Source of the DNA: an uncultured Alphaproteobacteria bacterium
GTDB lineage: Bacteria > Pseudomonadota > Alphaproteobacteria > Paracaedibacterales > CAITNM01
Assembly (NCBI GenBank): GCA_903874955.1
Contig: CAIQTY010000020.1
Location: 1 to 47,125, forward strand
Length of the DNA stretch: 47,125 bases
Direction of reading: 5' to 3'
Part shown: in pieces, positions 26,224 through 34,468 of the stretch
How positions within the stretch are numbered: position 1 is the stretch's first letter
How the letters are laid out: each line of letters opens with the position of its first letter
Program-made: the position numbers and the translations under genes
Notes under the pieces: generated by a model
Told to the model about the DNA's origin: nothing
What the model saw: only the letters and a program-made list of their open reading frames with translations
Databases searched by the model: none

Positions 26224-27042
26224 ATGGCACTGTTTAAGAACTTATTAAAACTATTAAGAAAGCCTGAACAAGAAACTCTTCGTGGCACCTTAGAAGAGCT
26301 TATAGAAGAAAGTGAAGAAGCAGAACCTTCTATAGAATCAGGAGAACGTGCTCTTTTAGAAAATGTGCTGAATCTGCGCGACTTAACAGCACAAGATGTT
26401 ATGATTCCAAGAGCGGATATTATTTCGGCATCAATTACTAGCGATCCTGATGAAATGATTCTGATGATGGTAAAAAATGGGCTTACATTTCTTCCTATTT
26501 GCAGTGATAGTTTAGACCATATTGTCGGCGTCATACATATAAAGGATGTTCTTGCATGGCTGCAAAATGGCCGTCAAATGCCCATAAAACATATCGTTAA
26601 GGATGTTTTATTCATTGCGCCTTCAATGCGAACGTTGGATTTATTAGTACAAATGCGTGAATCGGCTTCACGCATAGCTTTTGTCGTTGATGAATATGGT
26701 GGTATAGACGGGCTCGTCACTTTTTCAAATGTCATTAGCGAAGTGATCGGTGACATACAAGATGCAACAGAAAGACAAGATACAAAACAAATTGAAATAA
26801 AAGCCGATGGAACTGTAATTACAGACGGACGTGTGCCCCTAGACGAGCTCCAAGAAGTTTTAGGGAAATTCCCTATGCTAAGTGTCGAAGATGAAGATAT
26901 CGATACCATAGGTGGTCTAGTAGTTTTCTTAGCTGGACGTGTACCCGTGAGGGGTGAAATTATTCGCCATCCTGAGGGGGGAGAATTTGAAGTTTTAGAA
27001 GCTGATCCGAGGCGGATCAGGCGACTTAGAATGAGACCTTAA
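26224..27042 (+). CDS. CorC/HlyC-type CBS-domain protein
   Basis: A cytosolic CorC-like protein with two CBS motifs (VMIPRADIISASI to GVIHIKDVLAWL, about residues 60-125; VLFIAPSMRTLDLLVQMRES to YGGIDGLVTFSNVISEVIGD, about 125-180). A C-terminal CorC_HlyC domain follows (DGRVPLDELQEVLG, then DIDTIGGLVVFLAGRVPVRG). Such proteins are tied to magnesium/cobalt efflux or envelope functions. The older name hemolysin C reflects an early observation, not a proven toxin. There is a two-base gap after ybeY. Confidence 0.93.
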   Translation: MALFKNLLKLLRKPEQETLRGTLEELIEESEEAEPSIESGERALLENVLNLRDLTAQDVMIPRADIISASITSDPDEMILMMVKNGLTFLPICSDSLDHIVGVIHIKDVLAWLQNGRQMPIKHIVKDVLFIAPSMRTLDLLVQMRESASRIAFVVDEYGGIDGLVTFSNVISEVIGDIQDATERQDTKQIEIKADGTVITDGRVPLDELQEVLGKFPMLSVEDEDIDTIGGLVVFLAGRVPVRGEIIRHPEGGEFEVLEADPRRIRRLRMRP

Positions 27043-27105
27043 TATTTATTGAAAAATAATTAGAAAAATCTATAAAAAATCCCTATACATAACTCATAAC
27101 CACTG

Positions 27106-27429
27106 ATGAAAAAATTTATGTTTATTCGTTTAGCTCTAATTTTTTTAATGTTACCTAATCTATTTTGTGACACTGATATTACTTTTGTTGGTGAAGTTGA
27201 TGAGTATTTCCAAGACAACGAAGAAAACTCTGCACGTGCGTACACTACTCCTCCCCCGCCACCGCCTGCACAAGCATGTGATACAGTATCAAATGGAAAA
27301 GATAAGACGATCAGAACTTCAACAAATACCTTTCATTCTATCGCAATATTTGACCTGAAATTAAAAGAAGAACAATCAAACGATGAAAAAGAAGCAGATC
27401 AAAACTCAGAGAAAACTAATGCAGGCTAA
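27106..27429 (+). CDS. Small exported protein with a polyproline run
   Basis: I do not recognise this 107-residue product. It starts with a signal peptide (MFIRLALIFLMLPNLFC), which ends in Cys followed by Asp; without a clear lipobox this is only a possible lipoprotein. A short acidic region, six consecutive prolines (TTPPPPPPAQAC), and a Lys/Glu/Asn-rich tail follow. The stop overlaps the stop of the convergent metallopeptidase gene. There is no motif to suggest a function. Confidence 0.55.
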   Translation: MKKFMFIRLALIFLMLPNLFCDTDITFVGEVDEYFQDNEENSARAYTTPPPPPPAQACDTVSNGKDKTIRTSTNTFHSIAIFDLKLKEEQSNDEKEADQNSEKTNAG

Positions 27430-28124
27430 ATATTAACAGAAAGTAACTCTTTACCGTTTTGTTTTAGCCAATTTTGCAATGACCGGTAGTTTGGACAAAG
27501 CTTTTCAACATTCAACCAAAAAGCTTTGCTGTGATTCATTTCTTTTAGGTGAGAAACCTCATGAGCACAAAGATAAGCAAGCACTTGCTCTGGGGCCATA
27601 ACAACCCTCCAGCAATAATTCAGCTGACCTAACGAAGAACAACTTCCAAAACGGGTCTTTGTATCTTTTATAGCAATTCTTGCATATTTAACGCTCAATA
27701 TTTGTGCATACATGCGGCTGTAATAAGAAAATTTTTCAAATGCTAGAGTTTTCAAGTGTTTCAATAAAATTTTTTGAAATTTTGAACGAATACCGTGAAC
27801 CTCCAGAGTTGTTCCATTGAATACAACTTTTTCCTGGCAGTTTTCGATAAAAACAACTGCAAATTTATCCCCTAAAATTGATAGACATTGGCCTGGTTCA
27901 ACAGGATTAAAGGAAGGTTCTTGGCTCTGCATTAATTCTATTTTTGCAAACCAATCCCTAGCATTATTAATAAAATCAACAATAGATGAAAATGGTACAA
28001 AATATGGTGCTGACACAACAAAATTTTTTTGTTTTTTAGAAAAACTAAGGACAAGCTTCTTAATACTAGGCTTACGATAAATCAAAACCTGCTTACCGCA
28101 ATAAGTTTTATATGATTGATGCAT
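27426..28124 (-). CDS. YgjP-like (DUF45/M48-type) metallopeptidase
   Basis: A 232-residue member of the YgjP/WLM-like metal-dependent group. The zinc site is YLCAHEVSHLKEMNHSKAFW, with HExxH plus a downstream His, followed by the family's WxxVxxLCPNY (WLNVEKLCPNYRSLQNWL). The upstream region RIAIKDTKTRFGSCSSLGQL contains the family motif RWGSCS in slightly altered form (RFGSCS), and LNYCWRVVMAP follows. Substrates are not known for the family. It is convergent with the small exported gene: CTAA is shared by both stops. Confidence 0.85.
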   Translation of the reverse strand: MHQSYKTYCGKQVLIYRKPSIKKLVLSFSKKQKNFVVSAPYFVPFSSIVDFINNARDWFAKIELMQSQEPSFNPVEPGQCLSILGDKFAVVFIENCQEKVVFNGTTLEVHGIRSKFQKILLKHLKTLAFEKFSYYSRMYAQILSVKYARIAIKDTKTRFGSCSSLGQLNYCWRVVMAPEQVLAYLCAHEVSHLKEMNHSKAFWLNVEKLCPNYRSLQNWLKQNGKELLSVNI

Positions 28125-28204
28125 TAAAAATAGATTTTATTAACAATGATGATATTGTTAGCTTATTAATGTTAATATCTCAAGAAATTCAGTATGTGAA
28201 TTTT

Positions 28205-29236
28205 TTAAAATTTATTTCCCAATTTTACTATATCACTATCTTTAGACCACTGCTGCAGATACCAACTTATAGTTACATCTAATCCTTCATTTAATGAGGT
28301 ATTAGGATTCCAACCTAGTTCTTTACGAATTTTTTCGTTATCAGTTGTGTAGGAAATATCATTTTTTTCGCCCTCTTTTACAAGCTTAATCAGAGATTCA
28401 AAAGAGGAAATTCCTGGATGAGAAATTTTCTGTTCTAAAATTTGACATAAAGTTTTAATCATATTGAGGTTTGTACGTTCCTGTTCTCCGCCTATGTGAT
28501 ATACCTCTCCTGGAATACCATGCTCGGCAATAAGTTGAATTGCAGCAACAGCATCACCAACGTATAACCAGTCACGAATATTTTCACCATTTCCATAAAC
28601 CGCTAACTGTTCTCCTGATATAGCGTGCTGCAATATAACGGGGATTAATTTTTCGCTGTATTGCCGTGGGCCATAAATATTACCAGCATGAATAATAATC
28701 GTCGGTAATCCATAAGTGTGGTAATAAGCTCTTACAAAATGATCAGCACTTGCTTTGCTTGCCGCATAAACGTCGCTTGGCTCATAGGTATTTATCTCAC
28801 CTGACGTTTCCTGAGGTGAAGTTCCATAAACATCAGCCGTTGAAATATGGACAAATCTAAATTTTTCCTGGTTTTCAGGTGGAAGACTCTTCCAGTAGAC
28901 AAGGCATTCCTCTAACAAGTTAAAGGTTCCAATAACGTTATTAATTAATAGATTCTCAGACTTAACTGTTCGATCAATAGAATTAGATTCCGCAGCAAAA
29001 TGAATCAAACACTCTGGAGAGTTGAATGCTAATGTTCGTGAAACCAAAGAACGGTTATTAATATTGCCATGCACAAAGGTATATAAAGGATTATCTTCAA
29101 TATCTCTGAGATTTGCGATCTGGCCAGCATAATTAAGGCAATCAATATTTACTAATTGTCCGCGTTTCTCATTTATCCAATCAAGAACGAAATTTGATCC
29201 AATAAAGCCGCAACCGCCCGTAGTCAGTAATCGCAT
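28205..29236 (-). CDS. NAD-dependent sugar-nucleotide dehydratase/epimerase, RmlB-like
   Basis: Closest in layout to dTDP-glucose 4,6-dehydratase (RmlB/RfbB). The Rossmann start is LLTTGGCGFIGSNFVLDWIN, and the family segments HFAAESNSIDRTV, YAASKASADHFVRAYYHTYG (catalytic YxxxK), IYGPRQYSEKLIPVIL and GENIRDWLYVGDAV are all present. However, the dehydratase catalytic triplet Thr-Asp-Glu of STDEVYG reads STADVYG here. The Asp is replaced and the Glu has become Asp, so dehydration is not assured. A related reaction on a dTDP- or UDP-sugar is an alternative. No sugar operon surrounds it. It would feed a surface polysaccharide or glycan. The length of 343 is usual. Confidence 0.8.
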   Translation of the reverse strand: MRLLTTGGCGFIGSNFVLDWINEKRGQLVNIDCLNYAGQIANLRDIEDNPLYTFVHGNINNRSLVSRTLAFNSPECLIHFAAESNSIDRTVKSENLLINNVIGTFNLLEECLVYWKSLPPENQEKFRFVHISTADVYGTSPQETSGEINTYEPSDVYAASKASADHFVRAYYHTYGLPTIIIHAGNIYGPRQYSEKLIPVILQHAISGEQLAVYGNGENIRDWLYVGDAVAAIQLIAEHGIPGEVYHIGGEQERTNLNMIKTLCQILEQKISHPGISSFESLIKLVKEGEKNDISYTTDNEKIRKELGWNPNTSLNEGLDVTISWYLQQWSKDSDIVKLGNKF

Positions 29237-29409
29237 GACATATGCATATTATAGATTTCAGGTATGATTATAATCAGGGTTGGTTAAGGAATTGTTAATC
29301 ATCTCTTAATTTATAGCACATCATTTTAAATCAACAAAAATTAAATTTAACTTTTATTTAAATGTTTCTATATATTATTTATTTAATTGTATTTATAAAT
29401 CATGATTAA

Positions 29410-31497
29410 ATGAATTATTTATTAGGGGTATTTATAGCATTTAGCATAGGATTTTTGAATCTTATCGCAGCCGCAGACGACCACGTAGCTAGACTAATTA
29501 CTAGGACTCAAACATTATCAAATATAGGCGACGTTAAGGGAGCCCTTGGGGTAGCCCAACAAAACACCAACCAAATTCTAAATCCACTTGATAGATCTGC
29601 CACTCCACAAGAAATAGAAGGAATAATCGACTCTCTTTTAAAAACAGAATTATATTATGCCCTGAATTATTCAATTTCTCGCGATCATCGAATTGTTTAC
29701 GATTTTCTAAGTAAGATTAGCAAAAATAGTCGGAAACCAGACCGAGATAAAGAACACATCACTATTGTGACTGTGATTTCTCTTGCTGCCCAAGAGTATT
29801 TTTGGAACGAAATATCTACTCTTAATGATTTGAAAGACCGCATACGCTGCGAATTACGCTACGGATTATTTAAAAAAGAGAATAATAAACTTAATGTTTC
29901 TCATGTACTATTTCTTGATGAATCTAAATTAGGTCCAATCGTTGATAAATGGATAACTCCCGACTTAATTAATAAAATGAAAATATTAATAAACCAATTC
30001 AAAATCAATGCTCTTGGGTCAACTTACCAGGTCATAAAAACAACCTTGGATGAAAAGTTCGGAGGTGGGGTATCACTACCGATGGATTTTCTTGCCTCCA
30101 TGACACTAGCAAGATTTCGTGTCGCTAACCCAATGCAGCTAGTACCTATGAAATCAGAAGGTGATGGCATGTGCGGTCAACACAGCCTGTTTATACCCAC
30201 TGATGGGGCCTTAGGCAATTGCGATTTGGAGGGTAACCCACGCTACAAAATGTTTCGCGCTATCGTTGATAATGAGGACAATGCCGAAGCAAAAAAATTA
30301 TATCTATTTAACTCTGGAATTGTAGAACATGATGACTTTGTTAGTTTTATGGAAGAAAAAATCACAGCTATTGGAACCAAAAATCCGTCTTTGTCACAGA
30401 ATTTAAGAGAAAAAGTAAATAAATATCAAATTGCTTACGCCAACAGTAATTCAGCGGCAGCACTCGAAGCTATAAATAGCAGACTTAATCCAGCATTATA
30501 TGATAAATTTATATCATTACCAGACTTACAAAACGCACTAAATACAATTGCAGAACAAATAGCAGATTATGAAAATAAATTGGACGTATCTGGTGACAGG
30601 CGGAGAATGTTTCGCAATATCATTCTCAATTTAATAAGTTTGAGAGCTATTTTCCCAGAGTTAAATAATCTTTTGACTTCAATAGATAATGTACTTGATC
30701 AACTAGATAGTGAAATTAATGAAAAAAATCATAAAAATCAGTATGTTTTAAATAATAATGATCGAGAATCCAAACTTGATGAAAAATTAAAATTAGTTTT
30801 CCAGGCAATATACGGCTTTATTGGACGAAGTATCTATAGAAAGTTTAATAAAGATGATCTTCTATTAAATCATGTTTTATTAAACACATTTTTTGAGGTG
30901 TGCAGAGATATCGCTATTTTCTTGGGTTATGAAACTCTCAATGTGAATATACAGAATTTATTTGATCAAAATACAAGAGCAAAAAATATTCTTAGAAAAG
31001 ATAGCCAGTTTAAGAATCAAAGACTAGAAATGATTATGCTTTTACCTGCAAACATGACTGCTGAACTGCTTCCAAGAAGTAATGACCCAGATGACTTCCT
31101 TCGAGAATCAAACGATACGCTATCGCAATGGATGGATAGTGCCGCTGAGTCAACAAAGCTCTGGGCTATCTTGCATAATTTAAATGTGTTTGTATTTTCT
31201 GGAGGGAGCGAAGGACTGGAAGGAGTTAGTGCAAGACCAAAATGCGATATAAATTACGTATTAAAAAATGAACCATACAGCGCTGAACAACATCCTTACG
31301 ATAGTAGTGTGCATACACATGAAAAACATCTCTCGACGGTAATTTTAACCTCACCGACTGCCAAAAATGTATTTTTGAATAAAAAGCCAATTCATTATGA
31401 TAAATTTATTCAACCAGGTGATTACGCAGCAATGGCGCGCGCCATTAGACACAATAATTGGCAAAGTGATCAGAATAGATACGCAGCATATCCATAA
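29410..31497 (+). CDS. Large exported protein with OTU-like cysteine protease motifs
   Basis: I know no close family. The 695-residue product begins MNYLLGVFIAFSIGFLNLIA, a signal peptide cleaved near AAA. Long helical regions follow. At residues 252-255 the sequence is DGMC within SEGDGMCGQHSLF. That is the Asp-Gly-x-Cys of the OTU deubiquitinase family, and it is followed at the expected distance by a helical RYKMFRAIVDNE-type segment. Near the C-terminus, IHYDKF gives the OTU-like His-Tyr (His662). The gap of about 407 residues between Cys and His is larger than in ordinary OTU enzymes, so a big insertion must be assumed; the middle is helical and Asn/Lys-rich. It stands 86 bases before tssF on the same strand. 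It could be an exported effector acting on host ubiquitin, but this is inference. Confidence 0.5.
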   Translation: MNYLLGVFIAFSIGFLNLIAAADDHVARLITRTQTLSNIGDVKGALGVAQQNTNQILNPLDRSATPQEIEGIIDSLLKTELYYALNYSISRDHRIVYDFLSKISKNSRKPDRDKEHITIVTVISLAAQEYFWNEISTLNDLKDRIRCELRYGLFKKENNKLNVSHVLFLDESKLGPIVDKWITPDLINKMKILINQFKINALGSTYQVIKTTLDEKFGGGVSLPMDFLASMTLARFRVANPMQLVPMKSEGDGMCGQHSLFIPTDGALGNCDLEGNPRYKMFRAIVDNEDNAEAKKLYLFNSGIVEHDDFVSFMEEKITAIGTKNPSLSQNLREKVNKYQIAYANSNSAAALEAINSRLNPALYDKFISLPDLQNALNTIAEQIADYENKLDVSGDRRRMFRNIILNLISLRAIFPELNNLLTSIDNVLDQLDSEINEKNHKNQYVLNNNDRESKLDEKLKLVFQAIYGFIGRSIYRKFNKDDLLLNHVLLNTFFEVCRDIAIFLGYETLNVNIQNLFDQNTRAKNILRKDSQFKNQRLEMIMLLPANMTAELLPRSNDPDDFLRESNDTLSQWMDSAAESTKLWAILHNLNVFVFSGGSEGLEGVSARPKCDINYVLKNEPYSAEQHPYDSSVHTHEKHLSTVILTSPTAKNVFLNKKPIHYDKFIQPGDYAAMARAIRHNNWQSDQNRYAAYP

Positions 31498-31583
31498 GAC
31501 ATAAAATGATCTTATAACAATAGGATTGCATACTATGCAGCATTACCCTTACGATTAATGCAGTGGACTAAACATCTAATTGT

Positions 31584-33395
31584 ATGGCAAAAGTTGACGA
31601 TAGCTTAGTTCGTTATTACCAGGATGAGCTGGACTATCTACGCTTAAGTGGCAGAGAATTTTCAAAGCAATATCCCAAAATGGCCAGGCGCCTTGATTTT
31701 TCTGACAAAGAGTCACCGGATCCCCATGTTGAAAGACTGCTTGAATCATTTGCATTTTTAACAGCAAGATTATCTAAAGCAATTGATGATCGTTTCCCCC
31801 AAACGGCCCAGGCTTTACTTAGCGTATTATACCCCCATTTAATTAATCCTGTGCCTGCAATGGTGATTGCTAAACTGCAACTTGATGAAAGTCAAATTCC
31901 TCCTGACAAGGGAATGCCTATGGTAAAAGGAACTAAACTTCTAGCCAGATCTATTGAAGACGTTCAATGTCGTTTTCGCACCGTTTATGACATGCACCTT
32001 TGGCCGATTACAATTGACTCAGTAACGCTAGTACCAAACGATAGTTTTACATTTCCCACTCCTCCTAAAAATCACTGGTTTTTAAAAATCACCCTAACGT
32101 CAAAAACTGCACCCTTTAGCACTATGCTAATGAATGACCTCTTGGTTCACATAAACTGCGATTGGGCTAAAGCGAACCATATTTATGAATCGCTGTTTAG
32201 TGAATATACCGACCAAATTTATCTAGCAACCGATTCCCCAAAAAAAGTTCAAGGGGGAGGAACCTTAGAACCTGTTGGATTCAAACGAGATGAACTCGCA
32301 CTGCCAGTACCTGACTACAGTTTACATCACTACGCTTTGTTTCAAGAATATTTTCATTTTAGTGAAAAATTTCTTTTTATACGGTTTAATCATCTTCAAG
32401 AAGCTATTGAGAAGCTTAGCCCTGAAAATGAAATGCATCTTCTTATCCCTTTAAAAGATGCTAGTGCATTTCAACAAACGCTCATTGATGCTTCTTGTTT
32501 TTCCTTAAATTGCGTTCCTGTGGTTAATTTGTTTGATCGGCCATCTGACCCTATACGCATTCACCATAGACATCTAAGATACAGACTTATCCCAGATATA
32601 CGCCGTGAACGCACAACAGAAGTTTATAGCATTCAACGTGTTGAAGGCATGGAAGAAAAAACCCAGAAAATCATTCACTATGACCCCTACTATAGCCTTG
32701 AAGGTCATCAGAATAGTAAAAGTGGTTTCTGGCTTTCACAAAGAATGCCAGCAAATCTAAGAGGAACACCGGGAACAGATGTTTATTTGTCATTTATTGA
32801 TCGTAATTTTCAGCCAGTAAAAGCAAAGGATATTATTGTTACAGCAAAAATTACCTGTACTAACCGCTATTTGGCTGACCAGCTACCGTCTAATTGTTTA
32901 CTTCAGCCAGAAGAAAAAGCGCCAGTTACTAAAATTACCCTTTTGAATAAACCAATGCCCCAAAACTATATTTTAGCTGATGGAGAAAGTTTATGGATGC
33001 TAATTTCACAGCTTTCAACAAACTACCTAGGTGTTTTGGACCCCTTGCAGGGCACTAAAATTATTAAAGATTTTCTTCACCTTTTTGCAAGTAGGTACCC
33101 TGACAAGCCAACCACCGCAATTGATGATTTGAAAATGCTACAAATTTCGCAAATTACCAGACGCTTTGGTAATGATGCATGGCGAGGATTCGTTCAAGGG
33201 TACAAAGTTCAAATGGAAATGCCAAAAACTAATCATCTAGGAACTAATAACCTAGTTTTGGGCACCATACTAAAAGAATATTTTACCGCACTGGTGAACT
33301 GGAATAGCTTTGTTGAGTGCAGTTTGAATGATGGACAAAATAAAGGAGAATGGATGCAATGGCAGCCCCAGCCAGGCGCACAAGTGCAATTATAG
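31584..33395 (+). CDS. tssF: Type VI secretion baseplate protein TssF
   Basis: TssF (ImpG/VasA) forms the T6SS baseplate wedge with TssG, TssE and TssK. The N-terminus RYYQDELDYLRLSGREFSKQ with YPKMARRL, then PHVERLLESFAFLTARL and ALLSVLYPHLINPVPAM, are typical; the last matches the family's YPHxxxPxPSM block. The later GLQ-type region FIDRNFQPVKAKDIIVTAKI and the C-terminal strands are consistent. At 603 residues the length is normal. tssG starts inside its last 37 bases. No other T6SS gene is in the window. Confidence 0.93.
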   Translation: MAKVDDSLVRYYQDELDYLRLSGREFSKQYPKMARRLDFSDKESPDPHVERLLESFAFLTARLSKAIDDRFPQTAQALLSVLYPHLINPVPAMVIAKLQLDESQIPPDKGMPMVKGTKLLARSIEDVQCRFRTVYDMHLWPITIDSVTLVPNDSFTFPTPPKNHWFLKITLTSKTAPFSTMLMNDLLVHINCDWAKANHIYESLFSEYTDQIYLATDSPKKVQGGGTLEPVGFKRDELALPVPDYSLHHYALFQEYFHFSEKFLFIRFNHLQEAIEKLSPENEMHLLIPLKDASAFQQTLIDASCFSLNCVPVVNLFDRPSDPIRIHHRHLRYRLIPDIRRERTTEVYSIQRVEGMEEKTQKIIHYDPYYSLEGHQNSKSGFWLSQRMPANLRGTPGTDVYLSFIDRNFQPVKAKDIIVTAKITCTNRYLADQLPSNCLLQPEEKAPVTKITLLNKPMPQNYILADGESLWMLISQLSTNYLGVLDPLQGTKIIKDFLHLFASRYPDKPTTAIDDLKMLQISQITRRFGNDAWRGFVQGYKVQMEMPKTNHLGTNNLVLGTILKEYFTALVNWNSFVECSLNDGQNKGEWMQWQPQPGAQVQL

Positions 33396-34372
33396 ATTCA
33401 ACAAAAAAAACATTACCAGAACAAATCCTCGAAACGCCTGAGGCGTTTGACCTGGATCAATTAATATATATTGTTGAATCAATTCGCACTAACGCTATCG
33501 CGTTGGGGGAAGATTCAGATCCAAGCCGTGAAGCTATAAGAATCAGATCTAAATTTACCATGCACCAAGAAGGTACAGAAGTAGATCACATTACTGTTGG
33601 CAACACTCCATCGAGATTACCTGAAGTTACGATTAATACCGTCTGTATTGGTGGTTTAAATGGTCCTTTGCCAATACCATTTACTGAAATACTTCTTGAT
33701 CAAGCCAAGCAGAAAGATTTTTCCGGGTATCATTTTCTTGATATTTTTCACCATCGTCTTGTCAGTATGTGGCATAGATTACGCAAACGCACCTACCCTC
33801 ACTTATATAAAAGCCCTCCTACAACTACTCCCCTTGGAAAACTTCAAGAAGATCTGAGCGGATTCAAACAGCAGGGTAACATCCCCCATCAATTATTTTT
33901 TGATCATTTCTGGCGTCGCTCTAGGTCACTTGTGAGCCTCATTCAGATGATTGAACGGTTTTTCAATATAAAAACATCAATTCAACCTTTTGAAGGAACG
34001 TGGCGAACGGTTGATATTAGTGAAGGAAGTAAAATTGGCATAAAAGGTCAATTTCAAATTTTAGGAAAGAACGCAATTCTAGGCCTTAGATGCTGGGATC
34101 ACACAGCAGGTTTTACAATAGCTATCTATCTTCTTGACTGGGAAACAACTCAGCAATTTTTGCCTTTTACCGACGCTAGCTTAGGCGGAGAAAATTATAG
34201 TCGCTTAAAGCAACTTTTAATCAGTTACATGGGAATCCTTCCTAAAGTATTTTTAAAACTTTCCCTAGAACCCAACCAAAATAAAGGCACTATCTTAAAT
34301 AAAAAATACGGCCTTGGTTGGAACAGTTGGTTAACGGGTTCTAATACTGATCCAGTAAAGATAAGATTGTGA
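33359..34372 (+). CDS. tssG: Type VI secretion baseplate protein TssG
   Basis: TssG (ImpH/VasB) is the core of the baseplate wedge. Recognisable parts are the N-terminal FDLDQLIYIVESI, the central ICIGG-type loop (TVCIGGLNGPLPIPFTEILL) and FLDIFHHRLVSMWHRLRKRT with its conserved His/Arg, and the C-terminal LGGENYSRLKQLL followed by strands. It is 337 residues long. The start at 33359 has AAAGGAG about ten bases upstream; an ATG three codons earlier sits almost on top of that site. It overlaps tssF, so the two are coupled. Confidence 0.93.
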   Translation: MAAPARRTSAIIDSTKKTLPEQILETPEAFDLDQLIYIVESIRTNAIALGEDSDPSREAIRIRSKFTMHQEGTEVDHITVGNTPSRLPEVTINTVCIGGLNGPLPIPFTEILLDQAKQKDFSGYHFLDIFHHRLVSMWHRLRKRTYPHLYKSPPTTTPLGKLQEDLSGFKQQGNIPHQLFFDHFWRRSRSLVSLIQMIERFFNIKTSIQPFEGTWRTVDISEGSKIGIKGQFQILGKNAILGLRCWDHTAGFTIAIYLLDWETTQQFLPFTDASLGGENYSRLKQLLISYMGILPKVFLKLSLEPNQNKGTILNKKYGLGWNSWLTGSNTDPVKIRL

Positions 34373-34438
34373 TAATATATTGCTTTATATATAAAATTTA
34401 TGTTTTTTAGTTGCAAAAAATTGAGAGTATGATTATAG

Positions 34439-34456
34439 AATAGTTGTTTAACTATT
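34439..34456 (+). promoter_or_regulatory. Hairpin just upstream of the second OTU-like gene
   Basis: AATAGTT, GTTT, AACTATT is a perfect 7-bp stem ending 12 bases before the ATG, where it could affect initiation or bind a regulator. Confidence 0.35.
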
Positions 34457-34468
34457 TTATAGAATATC

